A DNA stretch of 64,000 nucleotides from CBDCYS01 sp965226245 (GCA_965226245.1 CBDDCL010000015.1:620001-684000); one strand, 5' to 3'. Positions 27,486 to 36,673 are shown, counted from the first letter of the stretch. Program-made: numbers and translations. The notes: generated by a model not told the origin, from the sequence alone.

Positions 27486-27558
27486 CTTTATTGTTCTGGG
27501 GCTTCCGGGTTCTTAGTGGGCGCCGTGGAGTTGCACGATCGTGCCAAAGTAGCGGCCC

Positions 27559-28494
27559 TCACCCCAGTTTCAGCAGGCGGGCGGCGTTTTCATGGAGAAT
27601 CTTGCGCACGGCGGTCTCGTTCGGGGCCAGCCGCCGCACCGCGGCCATACTGTTGAAGCCGATACAATCGGGCCCGGCGCCGAACGTGTCGCTGCAATCG
27701 CTGGCCCACAGCAACTTGTCTTGGTGGCGGTCGAGAAAGCCGCGGGCGTGGTCTTCATCGCGCTCCATCGAATTACGGCCCGAACCCGCCGAGAGGTCTC
27801 CATACATGTTTTCGTAATCAGACAGCAGCCGGTCGCTGATGCCTCCGGGCGTCACCGGCGTCTTTGGATACATCACCGTTTGATCGTGATTCTTGTCGAT
27901 GTTGCCCCACCAGGTTTGGGCGTGACCGATGAAGGTCACGGCCGGAAACTCTTCCAGCATTGTGTGGAAGCGCTCGATGCCCATGTTGTAGGTTTCGTGC
28001 TGGAAGTGCATCAGCACCGGCACATCGAACTCCTTCGCGATCGAAAACACGAGTTGCATCGCTTGGGAGTCGCAGTCGAGGGGGAATTTCTGCTCGCCGA
28101 TCCCTTTGGCGCCCATCTTGAGATACTTCTCGAGCACCGGCCGTGTTTCTGGAACGTCGGGAAGTTCGTTGGCAAAGTAGAAATACTCATCGGGGTAGCG
28201 CTCGGCGAGGGCGACCGCGGAGTCGTTTCCAAAGGCGTCGGCGGCAAGTCCGTATCTCGACCCGGCCGGCAGCAGAACGGTTTGAGTCACGCCCATCTTT
28301 CGTTGATGGGCGAGGAGGTCTTCATCTGTCCTGCCGCTGTAGTGAGTGTGCTGGTGGAAATCGATGACCGCTTCTTGAGCGGGCTCCTCGGCGACAGTTT
28401 GGCTGGCCTCTGGGGTCTCGCCGCCACAAGCAGCGAAGCTCGCCGTGCCGGCGGCGGCAGCGAGAAAGTCTCGGCGTCGAATTTGTCTCACCAC
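27559..28494 (-). CDS. Amidohydrolase (amidohydrolase-2 family), Tat-exported, lipoprotein-like
   Basis: 311 residues. Tat motif RRRDFLAAAAG followed by a lipobox-like SFAAC (Cys22 region), so it may be anchored as a lipoprotein. TIM-barrel hydrolase motifs: DFHQHTHYSG (H-x-H), LMHFQHET, FIGHAQTWWG and WASDCSD. Its stop faces the stop of the neighbouring amidohydrolase across 73 bp. The substrate is unknown. Confidence 0.86.
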   Translation of the reverse strand: MVRQIRRRDFLAAAAGTASFAACGGETPEASQTVAEEPAQEAVIDFHQHTHYSGRTDEDLLAHQRKMGVTQTVLLPAGSRYGLAADAFGNDSAVALAERYPDEYFYFANELPDVPETRPVLEKYLKMGAKGIGEQKFPLDCDSQAMQLVFSIAKEFDVPVLMHFQHETYNMGIERFHTMLEEFPAVTFIGHAQTWWGNIDKNHDQTVMYPKTPVTPGGISDRLLSDYENMYGDLSAGSGRNSMERDEDHARGFLDRHQDKLLWASDCSDTFGAGPDCIGFNSMAAVRRLAPNETAVRKILHENAARLLKLG

Positions 28495-28734
28495 AGTGAA
28501 CCTCCGGTTTGCGGACTGATCTCAGTGTACGACTCTCGCCGCCGAGCCGATGCGATTCGTTAGCAGTGGAATTCGGCAGTGTGCCGCCTTGGTTGTGTTT
28601 GGAACTTTCTCCTCTGGTTTGACAGAACGAGACCGCATGGAACACAAGTTGTGCTCGGCGCCATTTTTTTATGTGCCCAGGTTGCCCTTCGGGTCAAGTG
28701 ACAACAATCTAGGCGCCAGCGCAAACAGGTCTTG

Positions 28735-28890
28735 CGTGCTCGCACGGCTGTATAAAACGCATCCGTACAGCGACACGGCTCCGGCTTTGTCCTCGGACGG
28801 CCGCAGATTGGCGTTTACGCGCGTTTACAGCTGGGGAGGCGGCGATATCTACTTGCTGAATCTGACAAAAGACGTTGAATTTAAGACACG
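28735..28890 (+). pseudogene. PD40/TolB-like propeller fragment
   Basis: About 50 codons (TAPALSSDGRRLAFTRVYSW, then GGDIYLLNLTKDVEF) match one blade of the PD40 propellers found in acidobacterial CadC-like regulators and kinases. The surrounding open frame is not similar to anything and lacks the other blades. Treated as a stranded gene fragment. Confidence 0.5.
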
Positions 28891-29021
28891 CAAGTCTTTT
28901 TTAGTCTGCACAACTGTCCCAAAACCAGCTGGGGTCTGGGGTAACTGTAGCGCTCTTGCCGCTGCTTGCACCGTGCGGTCCACCTCTCGAATGGCCTTAG
29001 TCATAGGGGTTAGCGCCCGTT

Positions 29022-29246
29022 GCGGCCTCGTGGACTTCCCAGTGTGTCTTGACTGACCAAACACCGATGAAATTCACCGACACCGGTTGCCAGCAACGCT
29101 GCCCGGCCAGCTTGATCGAGCCGGAATACGGACTTATCGCGGAAACCGCAATCGGCGGGTGAGGCCGCTGCAGCGGCAGAATAAGCAAATCCTTAGGTCC
29201 ACCTGAGCCCTGAGAACGCCTTCAGCGGCTTCTCTGGGCTCTTTTT
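29022..29246 (+). ncRNA. Possible structured RNA with intrinsic terminator (unclassified)
   Basis: GCGGCCTC (29022-29029) is perfectly complementary to GAGGCCGC (29161-29168). The next six bases GTGGAC are complementary to GTCCAC (29197-29202), which cannot form in the same nested fold. A strong terminator follows at 29205-29246: GAGCCC-T-GAGAA pairs with TTCTC-T-GGGCTC, then five T. No tmRNA, RNase P, SRP or known riboswitch signature was found. The sulfatase start lies about 220 bp downstream. The rest of 28495-29463 shows no gene. Confidence 0.35.
29205..29246 (+). terminator. Intrinsic terminator
   Basis: Eleven paired bases (GAGCCC and GAGAA with TTCTC and GGGCTC, one T/T mismatch) followed by TTTTT. 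The strongest terminator-like structure on this strand in the window, yet no protein gene ends upstream of it. Confidence 0.7.
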
Positions 29247-29463
29247 AGGGCAATCTGACCCCAGAACCCCGTACCGGACATCAGCGCTTTACCTTGTCGC
29301 CTTTCGCCTAAAAATTGCGACAGCCCAGACCTTGTTTGGCGGGCCTTTTGGCGTTATGCTGTGTTGTTACCATTTAGGCGACCTTCTTGGAGTTGGTTGG
29401 CGAAGTGGAAAACACTCGCTGAATCGCCTCCTCATATTGAGGATGGGGCCGAAGGAGAAAAAA

Positions 29464-31104
29464 GTGAGTAACGACATATCCACCAACCGCCGTTCCTTCA
29501 TGAAACATCTCTCGATGCTCGGCGCCGGCAGTCAAGCCGTTTTGAGAACGGGGGACGCGCGCGCGGAGGCCGGGGACGCAGCTCCGGGGGCGGCAACGAC
29601 AAACAAACCCAACATCGTCCTGGTTCTCTCTGATCAGCACCGCGGTGACGCCATGGGCTGTGCTGGGAACCTGGCGGCCCGGACGCCGGTTCTGGACAAG
29701 CTGGCGGAGCAGGGCGTGCTCTTCGAACGGTGCTATACCAGCGGACCAGTTTGTTGCCCGGCGCGGGTATCCTTGATGACCGGGCAGCACGTCAACCAGC
29801 ACGGGGTCTGGTCGAACAACGTTGAAGCGGACCGCCATGGCCCCAGTCACGTGAGAAACATTCGCGACGCTGGTTACCACACGGCTGTCATCGGAAAAAC
29901 GCACCTGCGGGTTTACCAGGGCGACGACGGCCACACCAAAGACCACAGTCAAGGATTAGTGGACTGGGGATACGACGACGTCCACGAGCTCAAGGATAAC
30001 ATTCCCTCCAGCACCCACAGATGCTACTACACCGACTACCTCACCGAAGAGAAGACGCTGCAGCCATACGAAGACTACTGCCGCAATTATCGGCGAGGCG
30101 AGAGGATGGGGATGCGCCCATGGGAACATACGCCTAATCTCCTTTCCGATGACCAGCACATTGATATGTACTGCTGCAGAACAGCGGCGGAGTGGATACA
30201 AAACTACGAGGACGATAAGCCCTTCTATCTCAGCGTCAACCTCATCGGACCGCACCCGCCCTTCGATTGTCCCCCCGAATATCGGGACGCTTTTAAACCC
30301 GAGGAAATGCCCCTGGCGATCATGGACGCGCCTCGTGAGCCCGTGGCGCCCTTGGTCAAGCGGTCGTTCGAGCGGTCGAGGATGCAGGAGATGACAGAGT
30401 GTCACAGCCGGGTCATGACGAGCCACTACTACGGCATGATCGCCTTTGACGATTATGCCATCGGGCTTGTCGTGAAAGCCCTGGAGGAACGCGGACTGAT
30501 GGACAATACCTGGATCGTCTATACCACCGACCACGGAGAGATGCTGGGCGATCATCGGCTGTATCAAAAGGTTGTGTTCTACGAAAGCGCCATCCACATT
30601 CCCCTCATCATCAGACCCCCCGGCGGCACTCGCGGATGGAAAGTCGACGGTCTTGCCGACCACACCGACATCAGCGCGACCCTGCTCGAGGCGGCGGGGG
30701 CCGAGCCGATTGAAAGCAGTCCAGGCCGGTCGCTTGTCCCGAAGGTCATGGCGGGCCGCTACGCGCCTGATGCTCAAAGGGGCAAAGAGGTGGTCTTTAG
30801 CGAGGTTGGGCGTTCCGGTCTTCGCGACCGCGGGGCCAGGAAAGTATATTCCATGGCTCGCACCGAACAGTACAAGATGAGCGTTGATTCAGTAACGCGA
30901 CAGCCCGTGGAACTTTATGACATGGTGAACGACCCCAAGGAACTGCGTAATCTGGTCAACGAACCGTCTCTGAAGAGCGTGCGTGAGGAGTTCCTCGATG
31001 AGCACTTCAGTCAGCTATTCGCCAGCTTGGATAAGGCAAAACTCAAGTTTTATCAGGATGGCGGAATACCAAGCAATCTTCACCAGGAGTACCCAGAGTA
31101 TTAG
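29464..31104 (+). CDS. Sulfatase, Tat-exported
   Basis: 546 residues from GTG 29464, chosen because AAGGAG lies 7 bp upstream and a Tat signal follows (NRRSFMKHLSMLGAG). Alkaline-phosphatase fold. Nucleotide/metal-site start NIVLVLSDQHRGDAMG; the sulfatase signature CCPARVSLMTG with the Cys that is converted to formylglycine; IGKTHLRV; YTTDHGEMLGDH; C-terminal subdomain with NDPKELRNL. Choline-sulfatase-like or polysaccharide sulfatases share this layout; the substrate is unknown. Needs an anaerobic- or FGE-type maturase, not seen here. No adjacent glycoside hydrolase. Confidence 0.9.
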   Translation: MSNDISTNRRSFMKHLSMLGAGSQAVLRTGDARAEAGDAAPGAATTNKPNIVLVLSDQHRGDAMGCAGNLAARTPVLDKLAEQGVLFERCYTSGPVCCPARVSLMTGQHVNQHGVWSNNVEADRHGPSHVRNIRDAGYHTAVIGKTHLRVYQGDDGHTKDHSQGLVDWGYDDVHELKDNIPSSTHRCYYTDYLTEEKTLQPYEDYCRNYRRGERMGMRPWEHTPNLLSDDQHIDMYCCRTAAEWIQNYEDDKPFYLSVNLIGPHPPFDCPPEYRDAFKPEEMPLAIMDAPREPVAPLVKRSFERSRMQEMTECHSRVMTSHYYGMIAFDDYAIGLVVKALEERGLMDNTWIVYTTDHGEMLGDHRLYQKVVFYESAIHIPLIIRPPGGTRGWKVDGLADHTDISATLLEAAGAEPIESSPGRSLVPKVMAGRYAPDAQRGKEVVFSEVGRSGLRDRGARKVYSMARTEQYKMSVDSVTRQPVELYDMVNDPKELRNLVNEPSLKSVREEFLDEHFSQLFASLDKAKLKFYQDGGIPSNLHQEYPEY

Positions 31105-31443
31105 GACATGCGCTTCACAATGGCCATGACGCCGGACACCCGCTTTGCCCGGCGTGACAGATCGGGAGCTTGACAAGGGTAATTCCGCTAGCCGAACTGT
31201 CCATTACCAGATTGCGCCACAGAAGCTGGCGACGCAACGGGCTGATCAATGGGATGCTGAGTCTACTGTCGGGTTGGCGGCGTTCGTTGACGTGGCCGGT
31301 TGGCTTGGCTCGTTCGGCTCACGCCAACAGGTTCCCTACTACTGCGGGCCGTAGATAATTCGGAATGATAACGCTGGCGGTTGAGCACGTAGGCGATCGA
31401 ACGAGGAGAGTCCACCTTGCAGATTACGAGAGCCGCCCTGGGA
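31105..31443. other. Convergent intergenic region, no gene seen
   Basis: About 340 bp between the ends of the sulfatase (plus) and malic enzyme (minus). It contains an imperfect GCCGG/CCGGC hairpin near 31133-31155 that could end the sulfatase transcript, and nothing else recognisable. Confidence 0.4.
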
Positions 31444-33744
31444 CTACTCGCGCCGGCCCTGATCAATCCCCGCCGCACGCTCAACAGTTGCCCCGGATTC
31501 TTCCTGGGAGTCCACAACGGCAATCGCCGCCATGGTTACGATGTCTTGCACGTCGGCGCCCTTTTGCAGTACGGCCACGGGCCGATCCATTCCCATCAGT
31601 ATCGGTCCGACGGCCCGGGCGCCCGCAAGGCTCGACAGCAGCTTGTAGGAAACGTTGGCCGCCTCCAGGCTCGGGAAGATCAGCACGTTCGCCTGCCCCT
31701 TCAGTTTCGAGAACGGGAAGAAGGTTTCCATCATATCCGGGTTCAGCGCGGTGTCCGCCTGCATCTCGCCGTCGATCATCAGATGCGGGTCGGCCTTTTG
31801 TACCAGACCGACTGCCCGGCGCACCTTATCGGAGAACGGGTGGGGCGCTGAACCAAAGTTCGAAAACGAGAGCATCGCAACTCGGGGCTCGATGTCTAGG
31901 CCGCGCACTCTCTCGGCCGCCAGCAGGGCGATCTCGGCCAAGTCTTCCGCACTCGTCTCGATATTCACGGTCGTGTCGGCCAAGAAGTAGGATTTGCGGT
32001 TAATGATCAGCATATAAAGGCCCGAAACTCTTCGGATGCCGGGCCGCAATTTGACGACCTGCAGCGCGGGCCGCAGAGTGTCAGGATAGTGCCGCGTTAC
32101 CCCGGCCACCATCCCCGCAACCTCGCCGCGCCGCACCATCATCGCTCCGAAATACACTCGATCGCGTAACATTCGATGCGCCTCGTTTGGGGTAACTCCT
32201 TTGTGTTGGCGCAGGTTGTAGAGTTCCTCCGCGTAAGCATCGAGCCCCTCGAAACGCGAGGGGTCAATCATCTCGAGGCCAGCGTGCGACACCCGCAACC
32301 GCTCTGCTGTTTCGAGAATCGCGTCACGCGGGCCAAGAAGCACCGGCTCGGCGATCTTTTCCTCGCGTAACACCTGCGCCGCCCGCAGTATCTTCTCCTC
32401 GTCACCTTCGGGAAAGACAATCCGCCGCGGATCGGTCTGAGCTTTTCGAATGATGAGCTGAAGCACCTGCTGTGAGCTATCCAGTCTCGCGGCGAGCTGG
32501 GTGCGGTATTCATCCGGATCAACCTTCTTGCCTGCAACACCGCTGCGCATGGCCGCCTCAGCCACGGCCGAGGCGACGGTTTCGAGCACCCGCGGGTCGA
32601 AGGGCTTCGGAATGATGTAGCGCGGACCGAACTCGAGGTCCTCGTTCTTGTAGATGCGGCGCACCGATTCGGGAACTTCCTTGCGCCCCAATTCGGCAAG
32701 CGCCATGACCGCGGCCAGTTTCATCTCCTCATTGATCGAAGTGGCTTCGACGTCAAGCGCCCCGCGAAAGATGAACGGGAAGCCCAGGACGTTGTTGACC
32801 TGGTTTGGATAATCCGAGCGGCCGGTCGCCATGATCACGTCCTTGCGGCTGGCGCAGGCCTCTTCGTAAGTGATTTCGGGGTCGGGGTTCGCCAGCGCAA
32901 AGACGATCGGATTCTCCGCCATGGAAAGCAGCATTTCGCGGCTCACGACGCCGGGGGCCGACAAGCCAACGAAGACATCCGCCCCTCGCATCGCGTCGCT
33001 GAGGGTTCTGAGTTCCGTGTCCTGCGCGAACCGCTCCTTGTAGGGATTCATCCCCGCGCCACGCCCTTGGTAGATGACGCCCCTGGAGTCACACATGATA
33101 AGGTTCCGCGGCTGAATGCCGAGACGGAGATAGAGATTGGCGGACGCCACGGCAGCGGCGCCGGCCCCGTTGATCACGACTCGCGCGTCTTTGGCCTTCT
33201 TGCCGGCCAGCTCCAAGGCATTGGTCAGGGCCGCCGCGCTGATGATGGCGGTGCCGTGCTGGTCGTCGTGAAAGACGGGTATCTTCATCGACTTCCGCAA
33301 CGTTTCTTCGATGTAGAAGCAGTCCGGCGCCTTGATATCCTCGAGGTTGATGCCGCCGAAGGTCGGCTCCAGCAGTTCGACAAGGCGAATCAGTTCGTCG
33401 GGGTCTTTGGTATTGACTTCCAAGTCAAACACGTCGATGTCGGCGAACCGTTTGAACAGAACCGCTTTCCCTTCCATCACCGGTTTTCCGGCGGCCGGTC
33501 CGATGTCGCCCAATCCCAGTACGGCTGATCCATTGCTGACCACCGCGACGAGGTTCGCGCGCGAAGTGTAGCGTGAAACCAGCGCCGGGTCCCGTGCGAT
33601 CTCCAGGCAAGCGTCGGCCACGCCGGGCGAGTACGCCAAGCTAAGGTCGAGTTGCGTATCGCTGGGTTTCGTCGGTGAGATGGAGATCTTCCCGGGGAAC
33701 GGGAGCGCGTGGTAATCCAGCGCGTCTTGTTTGCGAACTGCCAT
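31444..33744 (-). CDS. maeB: NADP-dependent malic enzyme fused to phosphotransacetylase-like domain
   Basis: 766 residues, the normal MaeB length; Shine-Dalgarno AGGAG. Malic enzyme part about 1-410: AYSPGVADACLEIARD, VSNGSAVLGLGDIGP, FGGINLEDIKAP (metal ligands), VFHDDQHGTAI and the dinucleotide loop INGAGAAAVA. Phosphotransacetylase-like part about 430-750: FPEGDEEKILRAAQV, LSFSNFGSAPHPF, LKGQANVLIFPSLEAANVSY. It decarboxylates malate to pyruvate with NADP; the C-terminal domain in homologues is regulatory (acetyl-CoA) rather than catalytic. Single-gene unit. Confidence 0.96.
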   Translation of the reverse strand: MAVRKQDALDYHALPFPGKISISPTKPSDTQLDLSLAYSPGVADACLEIARDPALVSRYTSRANLVAVVSNGSAVLGLGDIGPAAGKPVMEGKAVLFKRFADIDVFDLEVNTKDPDELIRLVELLEPTFGGINLEDIKAPDCFYIEETLRKSMKIPVFHDDQHGTAIISAAALTNALELAGKKAKDARVVINGAGAAAVASANLYLRLGIQPRNLIMCDSRGVIYQGRGAGMNPYKERFAQDTELRTLSDAMRGADVFVGLSAPGVVSREMLLSMAENPIVFALANPDPEITYEEACASRKDVIMATGRSDYPNQVNNVLGFPFIFRGALDVEATSINEEMKLAAVMALAELGRKEVPESVRRIYKNEDLEFGPRYIIPKPFDPRVLETVASAVAEAAMRSGVAGKKVDPDEYRTQLAARLDSSQQVLQLIIRKAQTDPRRIVFPEGDEEKILRAAQVLREEKIAEPVLLGPRDAILETAERLRVSHAGLEMIDPSRFEGLDAYAEELYNLRQHKGVTPNEAHRMLRDRVYFGAMMVRRGEVAGMVAGVTRHYPDTLRPALQVVKLRPGIRRVSGLYMLIINRKSYFLADTTVNIETSAEDLAEIALLAAERVRGLDIEPRVAMLSFSNFGSAPHPFSDKVRRAVGLVQKADPHLMIDGEMQADTALNPDMMETFFPFSKLKGQANVLIFPSLEAANVSYKLLSSLAGARAVGPILMGMDRPVAVLQKGADVQDIVTMAAIAVVDSQEESGATVERAAGIDQGRRE

Positions 33745-33842
33745 GGTGTCTCCTGGCGTGACTGATTGCTAACTATAACTAACCAAAGATATTTGAGGGT
33801 TCGTTCGTGGGGAGTTTTGGGCTGTACTGGTGTTAATGCTGG

Positions 33843-33862
33843 CCCGGGGCGCCAGCCCCGGG
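33843..33862. repeat. Intergenic hairpin (8-bp stem, GCCA loop)
   Basis: CCCGGGGC pairs perfectly with GCCCCGGG around GCCA. Related in design to the AGAGCC hairpin family but with different flanks. Lies upstream of the divergent malic enzyme and redoxin genes. Confidence 0.65.
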
Positions 33863-33923
33863 AGGGCATTGCACCCTGCTGCACTCCGCAAAGTAGAAAC
33901 CTCTTCTTCTGGCGAGCCTTCGT

Positions 33924-34036
33924 GAACAGAGCCGCGCCCGCAAGGGTGCGGTTGAGAGTGGAGGACGCGCCGGCCATCCCATTGGGCCTCGGTCACTGCG
34001 AGACTGGACCGCACCCTTGCGGGCGCGGCTCTGTTC
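33924..34036. repeat. Inverted pair of AGAGCC-family hairpins (29-bp arms)
   Basis: A 29-bp arm at 33924-33952 recurs inverted at 34008-34036. Each arm itself contains a hairpin, CCGCGCCCGCAAGGGTGCGG (33932-33951 and, inverted, 34009-34028), with 8 bp closed by a GCAA tetraloop. Together they resemble a REP doublet. No gene is present in 33745-34153. Confidence 0.85.
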
Positions 34037-34153
34037 CCTCATCAGGACCAGAGAGCGTGGCGGGTATGCTGAGGTTCCGGCATCGCGGCCTTCGCCCCGT
34101 GGCGGGGGCGCCGGTGCGCTAGTATAAGGGCTCACGGCTTGAGGAGACCTGTA

Positions 34154-34708
34154 GTGAGAGCCCTTTGTAGCGTTGTTCTTTGTGTCTTGATAGCGGCCGC
34201 TACGGGCGGCTTCTTGCTGGCGACCGAGGATCAGCCGATGATCGGTGAGGCCGCACCGACTTTCGAACTACCTTCTCTGTCCGGGAAGACGGTCAGTCTC
34301 GAGGACTATCGCGGTGAGACGCTCGTGCTCCACTTTGGTGCGGGCTGGTGACCGTTTTGTAATGCGGAGGCTCCGCATCTCGAAAAGCTCTCGAACGACT
34401 ACAAGGACCGCGGCGTTGGAGTTCTTGTGATCGACGTTTTGGAAAACGAGGCTGACACCCGCAAGTTTTCGGAGCGCTCGAAATTTACGTTCCCGGTGTT
34501 GCGCGATTCCGACGGGGCGGTCGCCGCAAGTTACGCGCCTGTAGGAGTACTCCCAGACCTTCCGCGCGATCAGGTACCGATCGCGTCCAACCTCATCATC
34601 GACTCCAAGGGCAGAATCGTTTTCTACAGCTTGCTCGATTCGGTCAATTTTGACGCTAAGCTTGCCGCCCTCAAGGCAAGGCTTGAGCAACTTCTTGCGA
34701 AACCTTGA
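34154..34708 (+). CDS. Thioredoxin-like (redoxin/TlpA type) candidate selenoprotein with in-frame UGA
   Basis: 184 residues if TGA 34349-34351 is read as selenocysteine. Start GTG 34154 with AGGAGA at proper spacing; signal peptide about 1-25. Redoxin pattern: APTFELPSLSGKTVSLEDYR, then LVLHFGAGW-U-PFCNAEAPHL. TlpA-like proteins have W-C-P-x-C here, so the TGA sits exactly at the first active-site Cys (residue 66); the resolving Cys69 is retained. Downstream sequence in the same frame is fully conserved to DSKGRIVFYSLLD and the stop. A stem-loop follows the TGA (separate entry). Likely a periplasmic thiol-disulfide or peroxide reductase. Selenocysteine machinery genes are not in this window, so a nonsense mutation remains possible. 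Confidence 0.72.
34362..34378 (+). promoter_or_regulatory. Candidate bacterial SECIS stem-loop
   Basis: ATGCGGA pairs perfectly with TCCGCAT around GGC. The stem begins 10 nt and the apical G residues lie about 18 nt after the in-frame TGA, inside the coding sequence. This matches the spacing (about 16-37 nt to the loop) and small G-containing loop of bacterial SECIS elements. The stem is unusually perfect for coding DNA. Confidence 0.6.
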
Positions 34709-34757
34709 GGGGTGTCCTTCGCCAAAAATCCGCATTATCCAGAACCGATTCGAAGAG

Positions 34758-34807
34758 TTCCGCGGCCGCGAGCAGAACTAAGCCCCCCGAAACGAACTGC
34801 ATAGCGC
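34758..34807. repeat. 50-bp dispersed repeat, copy 2
   Basis: Contains AAGCCCCCCGAAACGAACT; pairs with 15597-15646. Located between the redoxin stop and the mannosyltransferase start. Confidence 0.7.
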
Positions 34808-34838
34808 TGCGGCCTTCCTATTCACGTCACAGCGGTTC

Positions 34839-36476
34839 ATGTCACAACGGCCTTTGCAGTGGATCACCTTAGCAGCCATCCTGGCGGGTTTGCTGGCGTT
34901 TGTATCGGCCGCGCCGACGGCCGGCTTATTCGGACGCATCCACTTTGACGACGGCGTCTACTTCGATTCCGCCAAGGCGCTCAGCGAACAGGGGCGCTAC
35001 ATCGTCGCGAGCATGCCCGGCTCGCCGCCACAGACGAAATACCCGGTTCTCTACCCCTGGATCCTCTCTTGGGTGTGGAGCGTTCACCCTGCCTTTCCAG
35101 CCAACGTCCACACGGCGGCTTGGCTCAGCGGGCTTTTCGGTTGCTGGTTTCTCGCCGTATCGTTCCTCTGCCTGAGACGTCAGCCCGGAATTGGCCCCTG
35201 GATAGCGCTCGGTTGCGTGGCCCTCACCAGCATCCGTCCCAGCATCCTCGACATGAGCAGTTCGTTGATGAGCGACATGCCTTTCATGGCGTTCGCGGTG
35301 ACGACCTTGCTGTTGGTTGAGCTGGGATTCGAGGCCGAGAAACGGCCTGGGCTGGTGGTCCTGGCGGGCCTGTTCGCGGGCCTGACCGTTCTGACGCGAA
35401 CCGCGGGAGTGGCGTTTATCGCGGGCGTGATTGTCTGGGCGCTGGCGCGGAAACACTACCGCCGTTTGGCGTTGTTCGGAGGAGCGTGCGCGCCGTTTTT
35501 GATCGGCCATGGGCTGTGGGTCGTGATGAATTCCGAAGCGCTTGCGATCGCCAGCACAGCTAGTCTCGGCTGGCGCCAGATCTGGGCCTACCAGACGAAC
35601 TACGCGGAGTTTTGGAAACTCAGTGTCCCGAACATGGACGTGTTTCTCAATATGTTGAACGCCAATATCGTCTCGCTGCTGACAGCGCCCGCCAGCATGG
35701 CGTTGTTCCCGCCGGGCGGCGAGGACGGCTCCATACTGGGGAAGCTGCTCGCGGTCGCGTTGAGCTGCGGCATCCTCAGCGGACTCTTGCGTCACTTGAA
35801 GGCGGCCGGTTTTGCTCCCGTTCACGTGGCGCTCGCACTCAGCAGCGTCATCGGCTTGTTGTGGAATTTCCCGATCATGGCGCGGCTGATGGCGGTGTTT
35901 CTGCCGTGGTTCTATCTGGGAGCCTGGGTGGAGGGGCGCCACATCGGGACGGCAATTCTCGATGTCGTGCGCTCCCAGCAGCCCAAGATGGAGAAAGCGT
36001 TTGCTGTGACCTTCGCCGCGGCACTGCTCTTTGTTTTTCTCCATGCGGCGCGCAGTCATTTGGTTGCCCGTCTGCGGTTTGGCGGTACTCTGCAAAACCT
36101 GGCGGATCAGTTCAGCGATAAGGATGAAGCGGCACAATGGCTGAAGCAAAACGCCGCCGCGGACGACATTCTTCTCGCCTACTCCGATTCCCGGCTGCAT
36201 CTCGAAACCGGCCGGCAAGCGGTTTGGCCGATTGTGTTCACGACCGATATTCTTTTTGAAGGCGATGACTCGCTGGAACGGCAGTTTGGCCACTACATGG
36301 ATGTCGGCAGCCATATAGGGGCGAGTTATTGGGTCGCCTCGAACGATGACCTGGCGGCCGAGACCGAGATCGGCAAAAGACACCTCGCTGAGTTGGAAGA
36401 GCGCTTTCCCGTCGTGTTTCGAAGTTCAGGCGGGACGGTACGAATTCACGACTTATCGAGTCTAAAGGTACGTTGA
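34839..36476 (+). CDS. GT39/ArnT-like glycosyltransferase, integral membrane
   Basis: 545 residues with about 10 hydrophobic helices in the first 400 and a soluble C-terminal part. The first periplasmic loop carries the acidic pair and aromatic pattern of the GT-C fold (HFDDGVYFDSAKALSEQGRY), as in protein mannosyltransferases and ArnT. MSDMPFMAFAVTTLLLVE is another typical helix. Such enzymes transfer a sugar from a polyprenyl-phosphate donor to protein or lipid outside the membrane. Acceptor unknown. It precedes the Bat cluster on the same strand but is separated by about 200 bp with repeat DNA. Confidence 0.82.
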   Translation: MSQRPLQWITLAAILAGLLAFVSAAPTAGLFGRIHFDDGVYFDSAKALSEQGRYIVASMPGSPPQTKYPVLYPWILSWVWSVHPAFPANVHTAAWLSGLFGCWFLAVSFLCLRRQPGIGPWIALGCVALTSIRPSILDMSSSLMSDMPFMAFAVTTLLLVELGFEAEKRPGLVVLAGLFAGLTVLTRTAGVAFIAGVIVWALARKHYRRLALFGGACAPFLIGHGLWVVMNSEALAIASTASLGWRQIWAYQTNYAEFWKLSVPNMDVFLNMLNANIVSLLTAPASMALFPPGGEDGSILGKLLAVALSCGILSGLLRHLKAAGFAPVHVALALSSVIGLLWNFPIMARLMAVFLPWFYLGAWVEGRHIGTAILDVVRSQQPKMEKAFAVTFAAALLFVFLHAARSHLVARLRFGGTLQNLADQFSDKDEAAQWLKQNAAADDILLAYSDSRLHLETGRQAVWPIVFTTDILFEGDDSLERQFGHYMDVGSHIGASYWVASNDDLAAETEIGKRHLAELEERFPVVFRSSGGTVRIHDLSSLKVR

Positions 36477-36550
36477 GGTGTAACCATGAATACCTGTATA
36501 GTCAAATCTTTGCCGATTGAAGCACAAATTGTCAGAGGGCCGGACAGAGG

Positions 36551-36568
36551 CGCGGACGGAAGTCCGCG
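36551..36568. repeat. Intergenic hairpin with GGAA tetraloop
   Basis: CGCGGAC pairs with GTCCGCG around GGAA. It lies upstream of the Bat cluster in 36477-36673, which otherwise holds part of the dispersed 78-bp repeat (36638-36672) and no gene. Confidence 0.65.
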
Positions 36569-36637
36569 GTCCATCGGAGCGCGTCATAGGGGTCGCCTCA
36601 GCGGAGCCGCGCCGCCCATCCCGTCCACCCAACCGTG

Positions 36638-36672
36638 GACCCTCTTTGGTTGCGGCTCGTCCGCGTTAAGAA
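36638..36672 (+). repeat. Dispersed repeat, 3' part of 78-bp unit
   Basis: CCCTCTTTGGTTGCGGCTCG followed by TCCGCGTTAAGAAG. It matches the ends of the units at 24455-24610 and 40409-40440. It runs directly into the likely TTG start (36674) of the first Bat-cluster gene. Confidence 0.8.
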
Positions 36673-36673
36673 G

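Noticed and set aside
28940..29060. Possible tmRNA (CTTGCCGCTGCTTG resembles a tag end)
   Set aside because: No tRNA-like ends, no GGTTCGA-type T arm and no alanine-tag reading frame with stop.
28849..29188. Two short minus-strand frames (63 and 71 residues)
   Set aside because: They overlap in different frames over the structured-RNA candidate, and lack ribosome-binding sites and similarity.
34139..34351. Short redoxin fragment treated as a pseudogene
   Set aside because: The downstream part continues in the same frame with full conservation and the single interruption is a TGA at the catalytic Cys, so a selenoprotein is the better reading.
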